Source: Flammula alnicola (taxonomy: Eukaryota > Basidiomycota > Agaricomycetes > Agaricales > Strophariaceae). Taken from it: a stretch of DNA of 64,000 nt. The notes beneath the pieces are model-generated. The model saw only the letters and a program-made list of their open reading frames with translations, was not told where the DNA came from and searched no databases. Positions 25,204-38,159 of this stretch are shown piece after piece (the stretch's first letter is position 1; each line of letters opens with the position of its first letter). Made by a program: the position numbers and the translations under genes. Location of the stretch: positions 186,001 through 250,000 of the forward strand of contig JADNRV010000062.1 of NCBI GenBank assembly GCA_015499995.1, written 5' to 3'.

Positions 25204-27029
25204 TCACGACAAGTCGGACATCTGATACACATGTGTCGTCGTCTCCTTCTTGCGTCCCATCTTCCTATTCCCAAACTTGACCAAAGCCACTCTCCTCTCC
25301 ACGCGCGTCACTTCCGGGCCAACCTTGTGTGGAGGCACGACACGCAGGCTAGGCTGCTCGCGCGTGTCCGTCGAGAGTGTAATGCTGACGGTCATATCAG
25401 GCACTGTCATGCCCTCCCGGACGAGCGGTACTTCATCCAAGTCGACCTTCACAAATTCAGAATCGTCATCTTCGCCACCCCTCTTGGGATGGGGCAGCGC
25501 CGTGAATGGATGGATCGTGGTGAAGCCGATGAAAGCAGGCCAGTCGTTATCGATGCATTTTCGGTCAAACACACGGACGACGACAGTCGATAGGTCGCTG
25601 ACTTCCATGTCGAAGCTCTCTTCCCAGTCCGGTTCGTTCGTGTCGGGCTCCTCGAAGGTCGTGTACATCTCATGTTCATCAATCGTGATAACGGCGAAAG
25701 AAGATGGTGCACGTCGTCTTTTCACTTCCTCTACTTCCATGTGCTCGATGTACTCTGGTGGGTATGGGTCCAATTCGCACTGGGGACGTTGGAGGCCCCG
25801 AGCATTGCGAATAGTGAACCGCAATATGCGAGGTTTGCTGGAAGGGCCAGAGGAGCGTCGAGAGAGAATTGACTCGTAGAGCGAAAAGAGAGGAGATATG
25901 GTCAGAAGGAGCGGCAAGATCTGTACAACAATTAATTACATACAACTGCGTGTGACAAGAGAGGAAACAAGCTTACTTGGCCAAATCCCCATTGGTTGTT
26001 AACATTGTTCGCGAGGGTATTGAGACGGAGCTCGAGCTCCGTCATGGCGATAGCCCACGCAGCAAGCTATGAAAAGAGCGTAAACAACATGAAGAGCAGG
26101 TGGAAGCTTAATAAGACGACTCACTAAGCTAACGAGTATGGTTTTCCCATAAAACCTGTACCATTTTCCTGTCCCTGATGGCGCCCAACTGAGTATCTGG
26201 GTAGCCACTCCTTGCAGCAATTCATGAAAAATCTGTCGAGGGCGTAACAAGCGGCTCCTATCAAGCCGGGATGAGCCACGGACAGGGGAAAGTATAACGG
26301 GAAGCCATGGGCATACGTGCGTGTAGTTTCACCAGTCGCGAAATTCTTCCTCGTCACCGTCTCTCTATGGACTTCATTCTTTGGGTCATACTTAGGCTTC
26401 AGAAGCGCCTGGCTCCCAATACTCGAGAACAGAGCCCTCATAGCGATCAAGATCGTCTGACTCCCCTTGATTGCCCTCCACACGAAGAGCAACGTAAGCA
26501 CACCCCATCCGGCCAGGTTGAGGTATCGCCCACTGCCCAGCGCAGGCAGACTCGCGCCGAAGAAGATCAAGCGTGTCGCTGCGTTGCATCCGGGGGGCCC
26601 CGAGCCAAACGTGGGTGCGGATATCCACACGTACATGGCGAAGGAGTACGTAAAAGCCGATCGCGTCCAGTTGGCGACGATTAGGAGGGGCGAGTGCACG
26701 GAGCGCGTGGCGTTTTTGCTAGATGAGGGGGACATGATTTCGGAGAGGCCAAATGCTGATGCGAGGACAGGTAACAGAAGGACTGGGATGCATTATAAGC
26801 AGGAAGAACGTCTGAGGTGGCAGGAGACAATGGGCACTTGCTTACCGTAAACGACGACGATCGCATCGAGTAAAGATATCTCTCTTCGCACCGCGGTTAC
26901 TATGCTTGCTATGATCAAGGAAAGAGCGGTAGAGGTCATTGCCCAATATGCGCCTGGAGCATCGCTGGGCGAGAAACGGACGAGAAGGACTGTTATTTCC
27001 ACCACATCAGCAGTTATCCTGCTTGTCAC
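25204..27029 (-). CDS. Multi-pass membrane protein with long soluble C-terminus
   Basis: Reading down the minus strand: an exon ending at 26846 (APGAYWAMTSTALSLIIASI, then SLLDAIVVVY) joins at 26782 to VLLLPVLASAFGLSEI, FTYSFAMYVWISAPTFG, NLAGWGVLTLLFVWRAI and the Lys/Arg-rich KPKYDPKNEVHRETVTRKNF. A 30-codon exon (26066-25977) and a final exon (25920-25204) follow. The final exon starts ILPLLLTISPLFSLYESIL, then has a polar tail with FTIRNARGLQRPQ, VVVRVFDRKC and FIGFTTIHPF that looks beta-rich, possibly C2-like. The splice between about 26125 and 26066 does not keep phase with an ordinary GT donor, so one junction is wrong or the gene is damaged. The start codon was not found; the 5' end is approximate. 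Confidence 0.5.
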
Positions 27030-28059
27030 CAGCGGCTGTATTCACGCACCTGATAGAAGAGACTGCAGATATAGAGCTATTCGCACCCCAGCTCCTGTAT
27101 TAAGAGTTTATTATTGAGTTACGTTCAGCTGTTTATTTCAGCTCCTTCGCACCTGAAATGTCTGGATTACTAGTGACCCAAGTTCAGCCCTCATCCATGG
27201 AATTTTGGAGAGATTCTCAAAGAAAGCACTACTAACCTAGATATACCCTGGCAAACTCCATCGACTTCGGTCGACATGGTTTGCTTCGAGAACAAGGGGT
27301 TGGGATTGAAAGAGGCACTTGAACGTCGTCGACATTTTTAACAGCAAATCCGTGGTTGTCGTCGCGGTCAACGTCAATTAACAGGCACGGTGATTTGATG
27401 ACAATGACAGGGGAGATCACGATTGCTATCAGGGGCTGTGCTCTATAAATCTCACGTGAGGGGTAGACACGGAATTAGGGAGTGACGGAATCAAATTGAA
27501 ATTCCTTGTTTTGCAATGTTCATTCCTTAGAAAGCAATTGCAAGGCTTTGCAAGGCTCTGTAAATTCTTGACCTCAGATATCATGCAGGGACGGCTAGAA
27601 TGTTTGAACTGCGATATTTTATTTTTCTATTCCTGATGCTATAACGATAACAAGAACGGACAGTCGATAATTGCTACATTGGTGTGGGATTAGTCCCCTA
27701 GTGGGACAGCAGAATCACGGAAAAGTGTTCTACAATAAAGATAGGGCCGTATGAAAACAATGGGGTAGAATGTTGGTGATGTGTCTGTTGATTGTTGGTA
27801 TATAGGATAAGCGAATCTCGGAAGAGAAAATCCGTCAAGCGATACAGTGGTGGTGATGGATGGGTGGGTATATCTAGCCATGTCCAATATATGATACAAC
27901 GGTGGGTTTCGACAGTAAGCGACCATGTGCGCAACGTGAGTCGAAGGAATTAGTGGATGTGGGTGTGCGACGCGGAGGAAACCGAAGTCGTTGTAGAATT
28001 TTCCGAAGGCGAACGAAAAGCCCGAAGACACTCCCAAGGAGGGTCTCAAAATAGGGTCA
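27030..28059. other. Intergenic, no gene seen
   Basis: Shared 5' flank of the membrane-protein gene and 3' flank of the Clp1-like gene. Short frames only. Confidence 0.45.
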
Positions 28060-28979
28060 TTAGTGGTGACCAGAAGCGGCGAGGTTGAGGGCGCCGAGAA
28101 TAATCTCCCAGGCGAGATCCAACGTGTCCCAGAGTTCAGGATCGTGGAGCCCGAGGGCTACCATGTCCTGCCAGAGCTCCTTGACGTGCGCGGCGTGGGT
28201 TGTCAGTGTCTGCAGGCTGGAGCCGGCAGACGAGCATAGGTAGGCTGAGAGTTGGTGGAGGGATGAGCCGGATGCAAGCGTGGATTGGACGGTATGGTGT
28301 GACAGCCCGTGAACGAATGAAGAGGGGAGAGGGAAAAGTGACTTCAAGACACTGTCGAGGCTGTGGCTATATAGGTACCCATGGAGCACCTTGAAGGCCG
28401 CTGGAGAGGGAAGTGCGAGGGGTAAAACGGGTATGTGGAGCATTCCTTGTGATGGAGGAGACGAAGGGGGTAGCCGGGGCAGAGCGGAGCATTGCGCTGC
28501 GATTATGATGTTGTGCACTGGGAACATAAATACGTGTTCATTGGCAGATGATTTTGAGGACGCAACAGCGAGGATATGGGTGGGGTATGTAGGCTGGGCG
28601 GAAGAGGAGGACGCGCGGAATGGAACAGACATAATTTGCGGCACATGCGATTTGGGCATGGTGGTCGGCAAATGAGAAGACGACAGGGCAGAAATGCCTG
28701 CGAGCATTCTACGTGACAAAACGCGTTAGTCAGTGTTTGGAATAGAATGGAATACACGTACTGATGCGCCTTGGGCCGGAGACCCCTGCGGATGTACTCT
28801 GCTGGTACATTGGCGAGCTCTGGGGCTACAGCCATGATAGCTTCGCGCGACACCTCAGCGAAGGGTGGGCGAGCAAGAGTGCGGGGGAGCTGTACGCTCG
28901 GAGATGACATGGACATCGCCTGGTGGTGACCATGGCCGTGCATAGCGAAGGAGCTCGGGTGGGAAGCGACTTGGAACAT
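28060..28979 (-). CDS. clp1: Clp1-like protein (sexual development regulator family)
   Basis: Exons 28979-28762 and 28708-28060, in phase, give 288 aa. The pattern matches what I know of agaricomycete Clp1-like proteins: EVSREAIMAVAPELANVPAE, YIRRGLRPKAHQMLAGISAL, SSHLPTTMPKSHVPQIMSVP, MFPVHNIIIAAQCSALPRLP, LPLALPSPAAFKVLHGYLYS, HVKELWQDMVALGLHDPELW and DTLDLAWEIILGALNLAA. In Coprinopsis cinerea clp1 is needed for clamp cell development downstream of the A mating-type locus, and in Ustilago Clp1 controls dikaryotic growth. Many species carry several Clp1-like genes, so this may be a paralogue rather than the developmental switch. A His-rich stretch (MHGHGHHQAM) precedes the conserved part. 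Confidence 0.75.
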
Positions 28980-30257
28980 GTCTTTTAGATGTGATAAGAC
29001 GAGAGGGTATTGCAGAGAAGTGAAGACTGAAAAGGTGTCGTGGTTATATACTTTCGTAAAACATGCAGAACAAGGATCGAGATTTCTCTCATCTCCCGCT
29101 TTCGGCCATTCCTTTGTCGGTCTTCCTGATTTGGTCCACCATGTGTTGCTCGAATCTGTGAACGTCCCTTACTTTGGATGTTCTTGTTCGTGATTGATCC
29201 AAGTATTTCGAAGCCCTTGCTCATGTTCAGAAACGCATATCGCCTGTTACGCTCACTGGTTTGTCTCCATCCCGACCTGGCCTTGTACTTGAAAAATATC
29301 TTACCTTGTTTCACGCGAATTCAATTCAAACCCGATGTTGCGCTCGCGGCTGGATGCCTTCGGCGTGGAGCTCAAGTCGTCATCTATCTGGAAAGATGAC
29401 TATATCTGCATTCCGCGATACCCAGATTGTCTGCAAAGAAGTATCGATTAGCGACGTATCTCTGGAGAAACAGCTGGCACCTTCAGAGTCATGTTCACTC
29501 ACTGTGACTGTAGACACAGTGTCGGATCGCACCTGCCTTTTACAGAACAGGGACGAGATTTCTCAAGAGTTACGACATCATGATCATGACTGAAGTACGC
29601 GAAATCGCTTATTCCCTTTTGGGGCTTCGCTTTGTTCTGCAGAAGGCGGTTTCTTTCAACGAACAAATAGGCAAGTCAGGTTGGCTACAAGTCCCTTGAA
29701 CAACAACCGTGAAGATAAGCCTTGATGCAATTTCTCTCATCTCTCACCATCATCATCTAGCTTTTTACAAGGGACGTTCTTTGTACTCGCCTCGAGTCAC
29801 GATCGAGAGGCCGCGCTCTCGAAGAAATCGGTTACGGAAAACAGGCGGGCGTCAATCATATTGGAGCACGGTATTTCCCAAAGATTCGAACCAATAAACC
29901 TACTTCTGGCCTTGAAACTTTCGCAGACCCAGTCAGAATGAATTCCGATGTACTCGTCACCACATGCCACTAGCTAGCTCTGAGTCTGTGAGAGCGCAAT
30001 GGAGGTATCAGCATCTGTAAGCACCCCTATTCGTCGTCGTCTCAGCATAATCACTTATGGCATGGGCAGTGCACATTCTTTTTTGTTTGGCCAGTATTCT
30101 CAATAACCTCTCTTACGTCTGGGTCAATACGACTCACATTCGGCTGAGGCTTGTGTTCGCCGCAAGACTGGGCCCACACGATCGATTGATCATAAATACC
30201 CGACATCAGTTTCTCATTTCTCATCAGACCGAGCACCATTATCGACTTCAACCTACC
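28980..30257. other. Intergenic, no gene seen
   Basis: 5' flank of the Clp1-like gene. A TATA-like cataaata near 30190 precedes the candidate start at 30258. Confidence 0.45.
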
Positions 30258-33200
30258 ATGACGGGCACGCCTCATGCTGAGGACGAAACATCCCACCCTT
30301 CCGTCGTTCAATCATCGGCCGGATCAGTGATAAATTACATTCCTCTACAGTCTCAGATGCCTAACGTTCACTCCACTCTATCGTCCAGGCTCCAGTGGTA
30401 GCTACGGAATGCAGGTCGAAATTCCATAATTCCGTAGTCTATGCCGGCAGGTGGGGCATAGGTACATTCCAGCGGAGCACCCGAGCACAGCAAAACGTTC
30501 CTCGACATTCGGGAATTTTTCCACGCGAAGGGATGGAGCCTCCGTGCGCAGCCGTGTGGTACTAGGCTTGGTGTGAACGGTGAGTCAGAGGTTACAGTCA
30601 CAGATGACATTCGACTCCCTTGTTCCCTGACAGGATCCAAGACGCGGATAGATTTCAAATCAACTGTTCCTATCTTCACATCTACTGTATCTGGGCGATA
30701 ATCGACAACAAGCGACGTTTGCTCGGGTCTCTCCTTCTCCAACTGATATTCATCGTTCCAGTACCGTTCCCCCTCGTTTAGTCCACCCGTTCCACTTAAA
30801 TTAAGATCACCGTATCCCGCGGGTTCTCGTCATCCAGTGCACTGTCTCGCCACCAACACCTTTGGGAAATATCTATCTCGGGTTACTTATCCACCCAACC
30901 CGACTGAAGTCCACGGGATGAAGGTCCCGCCAAAGATAGTGCCTGCGATCACTTTATCAATCGATGGACGGACCTACACCTCATCGCTGGGACGCACCTA
31001 CCAAAAATTTATCGTCCGGTGCGAGTGGAGGTCGTATGTCGCGTCCTTAATTTAACACCTGAAAACTTGAAAGTGAAGAGTGCCAACGAGTCGCCTAGGC
31101 TGTTATCGGTCAGGCGACTTGCATCATGTCCGGCTTCTGACATCAGGTATTCCCGCAATATTGCCTTATAAATATCTTACTCCTCTCTATCGTGACGAAT
31201 TCATCGTGATACTCTGGCCCTTGTTCCAAGAGGGTGGGCTTTTTACTCATAGATTCTCTCATGCCTTCTAATTTTATAAATTAGGTTCAGTCCGTGTGAT
31301 GCAGATACCTACCGCTAAGCGCCCGCGAAGACGCGGGTTCAAGTTCTCTCTCTATTGCGTCTTTGTAAAATTTCTCCCGAGGTCGACGCAGTGGGACCGT
31401 ATTACTCCCATAGGCAAGCAAAGAGGCGTATGTATGGATGCTTATCTCCGTATTTTTTAGGGTTGCATGCGGGCTAACCGTTTCCAGTTGTGGGCGCTTT
31501 TTTAAGCGAAATTTATTTGAAAGACTCCCTGCTGCGTGTGAGACTGAGTAAAAAATGGAGCTGATGGAACTCGGCGACCTTGTTTCTTGAATCACAAGCC
31601 TGTCTTTCCTGACGATCGGCCATCGCCTACTCAAATAAAATCGCCTACCTACCTCTCGCGGGATGATCTTGAAGGACAAATAAAGCCACTTATATCGCTT
31701 TACGTTGCCATTACCATTTGTGATGTCGATTAAATATTCAACGTTCAACCGTTGCATGAGCGCCCTCCACCCTCACAACGGTTAAATAAATCATTAAAAC
31801 CTTTCTGAGTAAATTACCACCTTGATGTTTCCGAGAAGGGACGAGTAAAGAAAAACGACGGCACAACAGTTGGTCTACGTCGCAGGATTCACCTTAAGGA
31901 GAGCCATTCTCTAAAATAAAGAATGTTGTTTGAGAGGTATTGAATGAAAGGCTCCAGCTCTGAATGGACTGAAAATCCTCCTGGAAAAATATGCCGGTCA
32001 TCGGATGAGCCCGTTTCCGATGTTCTCTCGGAGTTTTCTCAATAAGAAATGTGTAGCCAATATTTGTGCTGAACTGGTACCATTGAATCTTGAGATTTCC
32101 TTTGGCGCTGTTTCCTTGTAAATTGCGTTAAATTCCAGGCTTTCTGCCTGTTGATATTGCGCAGTCGCAACTTGAATTACTTTCCCTGCCAATAATTTGG
32201 CTTGTTTAATATAAATATACCGCATGGCACGGCGAGCTATATAACCCACCTAATTTTTCATATACGCCCGCAGGTACTAAGTTGACCTGCAATCGAACCT
32301 TCTCCTCCCAAGTTGAGTGGGTATCGTGGACTGCCGTTCACATCCGCCATGTTCCCACGATCACGCCACAGGGGTTCGACACGACTTCGTTGGAACATTC
32401 ATTTTTAATACCTGGAATTCGAACCAATGGCAACAAAAAGGACCTTGGAGGACCTTGGCCACAGCTATATTCATCTTGCTTCCATCCATGCCTCGTAAAC
32501 CTGGGACTTTAAACGTGAAAAGCGATCTAGGAATGGAAAGCTCCGGGCTACGGATTACCTAGCCACGAACGGCGACGGCGTCGGACAATTTTGGATTGCG
32601 CCTTTTTTTTTCTCGGTGTTGGGAACCTTCGTCGCGGATACTTGCTCCAGGGAGAAGAATTTTCCGTCTCCAAAACATTATACATCCCATGGACATGGCT
32701 GTTCATTCTCGCCTCGTGTTGCTGGCGACCATGCCCCGTCAATAACGGTCAATTGATAGATACAGCGAATTCAATCCCTTCGGTGGTGAGTAACACTGGG
32801 AACACTGGGAAGTTTTTATTCTGGTTAAGCCAATCAGAATACCATGCCTCTGTCCGGCTGGCTCTCGTCGACAATCACGGCCTCCTATTTTTTCCGGGGA
32901 TGAAATTTGTCTGACCTCGTGAATATGCTGTGAAAAACGAATCCTCGGTCTGTTCCTCCTTATGGTTCTGAATTCCTTGAACTGCTCGTACCGTCTGATA
33001 TTGATAACATGTTTTCTATTGTGGAATGAAACAACTCCCGGACCATGCTCAACGTGGTTGATGCAGGTGCGCCCACACTCGTTCGCTTAATTTTATCTTC
33101 CATACGATCTTGACTAGTCGTTATGGGCCCACTTGGCCTCGCATACAACGTGGACCTTCATCGAAAATTTCTCGCTAGCACGGGGCCTACAGTTGTGCTA

Positions 33201-34300
33201 GTTCGCGAAAGTCGGTCGGTCGGCTGTCTCTCCGCCAGGAAATCACCTTTTGGCTTGGTTTTCTTCACTGTTGGCGGACCTGCTGGTACATACTCGCATT
33301 TATCGCATCCGAGCACCTCAACGACGAATACAGACGACGTCAGACGGTAAGTGAAGATTCCGATTAATTCAGCTTCAAGGCATCTGTTTATTTATAATTT
33401 GTTCTTTTCATTTCTCTAATGAATCATTTTCGTTCGTTTTCTTCAGGACTGCCGTACAAATATGTCAGTGGCATTAGTTGCAACAACTTTCCAGTGTGCC
33501 GGTGGGTAACGGTGATGTTGTTTGTCCGCGTATCTGTGCTGTGGTGGATTTCAACTCCTATTCGGCGTTTCGATGAACCTTCCCGGCCCTTTTCTTACAA
33601 CTCATTCGCCTCGAGGTTTCAGTGTTGCTTTTCTTGGTACGCATGACCTGACATCTGAGCTTAATACAATACACTTGTTGTCGAGACACTTTGCTTCCTT
33701 TCAGGTACCAATTTAAAACCGGCTAGTGGGACGCCTACAACTTCACCTAAAGTTCGCAGGGTAATTCGTGGCGATGGTGAGTGGGTCTTTCTCTCCGATT
33801 AGGCCCTCAGTTTGACATTAAATGCAGTATTGATACCTCCAGCCGGTTTTGCATATTGTCGATAAGGCAAACCTTCGACGACGGATTAAGTTATCCAAGG
33901 AGAAGGAATGGCTACCGTGACAGTGTTCAACAACCAATTGGCTAAGGTCCTGCAGACACTCGCCTCAGTGTGCAACGTAACACCAAGAAGAGCCTCACAC
34001 CTTCCCATTATTGCGTGATCCCTGAGGGAGCTTGCGCGTGCATCTATTTGGACCTCGTTATCGATGCCGCATGTTAGATTTCCCCGCGACCCACAAGTCT
34101 TCACCTGGAGTGATCAAGGGAGAATCTGTCTCTGGAATTCTCCAGCATTCGGGCGTGTGACCCGCCTGCGCCACCTGCCACAATGCCAGGACGAAGACTC
34201 CTTCTCTGTTCGAAGTGGTGGCGGCGGCGGGTTTGCCGGTATTCTCGCAGTCTGAATCGTACCTTCACCGCTCTGCGTCTGTGCTCATGTACCTTTTTCG
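30258..34300 (+). other. Gene-poor tract with exon-like pieces, no gene model defended
   Basis: A promoter-like context (cataaata, then cttcaacctaccATG) precedes an ATG at 30258 whose frame (MTGTPHAEDETSHPSVV...) stops at about 30401. Downstream, isolated coding-like stretches with plausible GT/AG borders occur: WSLRAQPCGTRLGVNG near 30530, PPKIVPAITLSIDGRTY near 30930 and LKPASGTPTTSPKVRRV near 33715. They do not join into one frame that I can justify. Either a diverged multi-exon gene or decayed sequence. No transposon protein motif seen. Confidence 0.25.
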
Positions 34301-34541
34301 GGACTCTACTCGCTATTTTGAAATGGATTGAATTATGCTCAATTCTAGTGGATAGTTGACACAAAAGCACCAAGGCATTTCATTCCACGATGCCAAAGAT
34401 GCGGACAGTAGAATAGTTCGTACCTCCCACAATTTATACTGTCATGAACCCGGCATTAGAAGAAAGCATCTATCTTCAGAGGCAAGACTGAATTGTCGCA
34501 AGCAGTAAGTCTGGGTGATCATTCATAGCCTTGAATTTCGA

Positions 34542-35646
34542 TTAGCCCTCAGTGGTCTTGACAAGTGTAATCAGGCTTACAAAATGGTTAGCGCCTGGCA
34601 TACCCTTCATTCCGAGTGGTATACCCGTCTTCTTCGACTCTGCCTCCAACTGCCATGCAGCCCACAAGACATTATATGGGCTCTCCTCACCGTAAATCAC
34701 AGTGAATGGCACGTTCCCCCATGCATTACGAACCGCCAAGTCAAAGAATGCCTTCTCTCTGAGGATGCGTGTTACAGGCCTGAAATGCAGATCGCCAATG
34801 GGATTGTCGCCTCCCGGGCCAGCAGTAACGTCCATCTTTGTCAGGAGCTCCTCGAAAGGTGTATCCTTGAAGGTCGGACTTTTGACAGGAGTTTTCACCT
34901 TGTAAATAAGCTTGTAGCAATCCCGGCTTGCAAGGTCTGGATGCTGATAATAATCGACTAGCCATTGTCCAAACGCTGGTCCCCTTTGTTCAAGAGGAAG
35001 TGTTTCGTCGTAAAGTGGGAGCCAGCCCCCAGATGGTGGATCGTCAATACCATGCACGCTTGCGGGAGGATCTGCCAATTCTTATTGTTATCATTATTCT
35101 TGCGTCTTTTTTGTGGTCAAACACGCACCGTGGAAGACAACGGCTTTAACATGCTCGCATAACCTGACACGTCTGTGCTCGCTTACGCGTATGATAGCGC
35201 CAATTGTCATATTCAAAAATGCTGTCCCAAGGGACCATCCGACAAGGACGACCTTCTTCAGACCGAGCTCTTGGATTACATTGTCAACGAACATGAGGAG
35301 ATACTCCCCTTGTTTTTCGACAGCCTTGGTAAGTTCTTCAATAGAGTTGGGCGGCTGCAACGCAATGATCTCTTCCTCCGTGTATGGAGTCGAGCCAGGA
35401 TACAGTCGACGGTTGGGAACGACGACACGGTGACCCAAAGGTCTTCCTGACGCCAACATAGGAAGAAATGTTCCTTACATTCATGCGTTAGCATCCCAGC
35501 ACAGTGAGAGTATCAGCGCGCATACCGCTGTGATAGGTGTGACCATGAATAATGACCATGGTCAAATAGTCCTTCAAGTTGTCGGGCGGTGCCCCATTGT
35601 CGTGGTAGGCAAATGTAATGTTATCGTCAACGATTGTCTTGTGCAT
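34542..35646 (-). CDS. Alpha/beta-hydrolase fold protein
   Basis: Exons 35646-35526, 35473-35129 and 35080-34542, in phase, give 334 aa. The oxyanion-loop motif is MVIIHGHTYHSG (about 33-41). The nucleophile elbow GWSLG puts Ser at about 121, within LGLKKVVLVGWSLGTAF. The C-terminal His is probably His321 in GANHF; the acidic residue may be within VIYGEESPYN. No signal peptide is evident, so it is probably cytosolic. The fold is shared by epoxide hydrolases, esterases and lipases, and the substrate cannot be told from the sequence. The HET gene and the P450 follow on the same strand, but with 550 and 330 bp gaps, so co-regulation is only a possibility. Confidence 0.8.
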
Positions 35647-36202
35647 TCTTTCTTAAGGTTTAGGCCGTGTGGTGTCCGAGCCCACTTATGTAGCCACACG
35701 AGCTGGCATGGGAATCAGAGCTAGAAAATACACGCCCACAATAGTAAACTAATTAGTCGTCACTTACATTAAATTTATGCTGGGTCAGACGGCCAAAACT
35801 ATTTTGGACAGTCCAATCTGACCGTTCCCGGGATTTGGTTTCTTGGGAAAGGATCGAGCGAGCAGCGCCGTGCGGTATATCGCGCAGGCAAGAGTCAAGC
35901 AAGAGTCGCAAGGGTGCAAACGCTCTAATCTAATCTAATTTAATCTAATCTGCATAGCACTGGTAGATCCCAAGTACTTCCTGCTACGCCTGTAGCTTGC
36001 ACGGCATTTCTGATTGCCAATGTCGAAACATAGGTAGAATCGTGAGGCAGCATATTCTAGTATCAAACATGATCAGAGCCGAAAATTTCGCCTACTTTGA
36101 CTGCATCTGCGGACTCAATGCATGCCTGAGAATCCATTATCCAAGTCATCGAATTGGGGACACGAAAAATAAGTATCACAGTATCACTGTTTAGAAAAAT
36201 CT
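35647..36202. other. Intergenic with a short TCTAA microsatellite
   Basis: No gene. ctctaatctaatctaattta and continuing (35925-35952) is a five-base AATCT/TCTAA repeat. The same unit in the opposite orientation occurs at 62726-62746. Confidence 0.6.
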
Positions 36203-37825
36203 TTAGAGGTATACAGATCGTAGTTTGACCCCGTGAGTTGCCAAATCTTTCTCCCGGCTCAGATATCGAAACTCTTGTGAACTCGGGAACGATATCACTT
36301 TTGCTGTGTCAACCTTGCACGATTCTAGGTTCGTTTCCTCCTCTTCCTCCTCTTCAATTTCATCCTCTCCCTCACATGCGGTATCTTCTTGACCACCCGA
36401 AGCGAGAGGTCGGAACTGGGGAAAGGGACTCGGAGCGAGAGGTCGCAACTGGCGAATGGGAGCGTTTATATGAGGCACCCTAAACAGAAAAGCAGAGCAA
36501 ATGTCTGGAATTCGAATAGATCGACCGGACTCGTGGATGTTCCAGATTCCGAAGACGAACTTGAAGGTGAAGCGAAACGGGCCAAACAAATCACGATCGT
36601 GGATATTCTGCAGATGCACGATTGTCGGTTCCTTTTGTAAAGAGCCAACGCATTGCATTCTTACATGCCCATCTTTCAGGAGTACCTTGCTGTCTTCGGA
36701 AGGAGGTGTATCTGCGTCGACGATTAATAGCCTCACTCGTAAGCCAAGGTGTGTGAGGATCATTGGTTTTGAGGGAGTCTGCTCGATACCTTGGAGGCTT
36801 AGATTGGTGGCACGCTCCAAGTAACATTCTGGTCTGGAAGGGAGCATGTTGGATGAATGGATCTGGCTCGAGACGGGCATCCGTGCCCAGTTGAGGATGT
36901 CCAAAATATTCCGGTATGAGTTCAAAATCTGTTCGACGAGCCTGAAAAATGCGCGTTCTACACCTTCGCCATACGCGATCGTGAAAGTGACGCTGAATAT
37001 CCCCATGAGAGAATATGCCCGATCCTCGCCTCGCGTTGTCGTCCGTTTTGCCGCCCATACCATCCTCCTCGAGATTTCACCCCCTTGAAGACCCGGCTTG
37101 AAAAACACCATTTCAGAGTACGTGATCCCGGTTGCCTTTTCAATCACCCGGTGGATGGGCGCGGGCGTGGCCCCCACAGAATAACTTGGTTTGTCGTTAT
37201 CGATTTCTTTGGCAGTCAATGGTGTCCAGGTTTTGCCGTAGAACTTAATTCTCTGAGGAGATAATAGTTCCTGGAGTGTCCATCCGCGTGTGAACCAGCG
37301 GTCATCTGGCATATCGTCGAGCGAAGTGGTGTTGGCGAGATAGGTGAGGCATATGAAGGAATTTTCGTACCAGCGGTACATGGAGCGGATAGATTCATCA
37401 AGCTCGGAGGTGCTGTCCTTATTGATACAAATTGTGTCCATCCAGCCGAGAGACACTTCATACTCTGCCGCTGCGACTTGACAGAAGCGCTGTAGTTTCT
37501 CGTACCCTGGTCCCGAAAGATTTCGGCCCAGTTTCCAATCTTCGAAGGTCACCTCATCCTCGAGCCACGTATGCGATAGGATAGCGTACCGAATACGCTC
37601 CTTGATGCAATCCCGGACGAGCGTATCTCGCTGCACAAAATAGATAGTGTTCGTCTCCCGCTTTTGTGCCAGGTATTCCTCAGTGATATCCTCCATCTTC
37701 GGTATGAGGAGTTGAAACACGGCCCGTCTTTCAACAAGCTCCATCTCTGGAAGCTTCAGCAACCTGATCGGCATTTGATCAAAGATGTATTCGCGGAGAG
37801 CGTCGGTTACTTCTGGGAGGACCAT
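36203..37825 (-). CDS. Heterokaryon-incompatibility (HET) domain protein
   Basis: Single exon of 540 aa. The HET domain is read from RYAILSHTWLEDEVTFEDW (about residues 78-97), through VSLGWMDTICINKDSTSELD (containing the conserved D-T-x-C-I-N-K) and SIRSMYRWYENSFICLTYL, to WFTRGWTLQELLSP with KFYGKTW. This is the standard order AILSHxW, D(T/S)xCI(N/D)K, MYxWY...xxxYL, RGWTLQELLAP. The C-terminal half is unassigned and has an acidic run (EDEIEEEEEEE). HET proteins trigger cell death after fusion of incompatible hyphae in ascomycetes; in basidiomycetes the family is large and mostly uncharacterised. No NACHT or WD40 partner domain is attached. Confidence 0.85.
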   Translation of the reverse strand: MVLPEVTDALREYIFDQMPIRLLKLPEMELVERRAVFQLLIPKMEDITEEYLAQKRETNTIYFVQRDTLVRDCIKERIRYAILSHTWLEDEVTFEDWKLGRNLSGPGYEKLQRFCQVAAAEYEVSLGWMDTICINKDSTSELDESIRSMYRWYENSFICLTYLANTTSLDDMPDDRWFTRGWTLQELLSPQRIKFYGKTWTPLTAKEIDNDKPSYSVGATPAPIHRVIEKATGITYSEMVFFKPGLQGGEISRRMVWAAKRTTTRGEDRAYSLMGIFSVTFTIAYGEGVERAFFRLVEQILNSYRNILDILNWARMPVSSQIHSSNMLPSRPECYLERATNLSLQGIEQTPSKPMILTHLGLRVRLLIVDADTPPSEDSKVLLKDGHVRMQCVGSLQKEPTIVHLQNIHDRDLFGPFRFTFKFVFGIWNIHESGRSIRIPDICSAFLFRVPHINAPIRQLRPLAPSPFPQFRPLASGGQEDTACEGEDEIEEEEEEETNLESCKVDTAKVISFPSSQEFRYLSREKDLATHGVKLRSVYL

Positions 37826-38159
37826 GATGTTTGCTACATGGAAGCGGATGTGTGTAATTAGCGATGATCAAGTGGGTGTATAATTTCATCGTACCTGATT
37901 CGAGGTTATAAAAATGGTCTGTTACAACTAGATCTGTATTGTAGACAGAAAGTGAAGTAGCTGTGGTAAAATGTGAGTGCGAAAGTTTGAGGGGTGGCAG
38001 TGCAATTATACGAGCGCGTGAACATCTCTCATACTTACTCGAAAATAGCACGGACTTGATAGTTATTGATTTACGGTCCATATTTGTTTAAATAATAGGC
38101 AGTCTCCATAGGATGTTCGAAACAGAATTACAAACATAAGTACAACGTTCCAATGCAAA
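37826..38159. other. Intergenic, no gene seen
   Basis: Between the HET gene start and the P450 stop codon. Nothing recognised. Confidence 0.5.
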
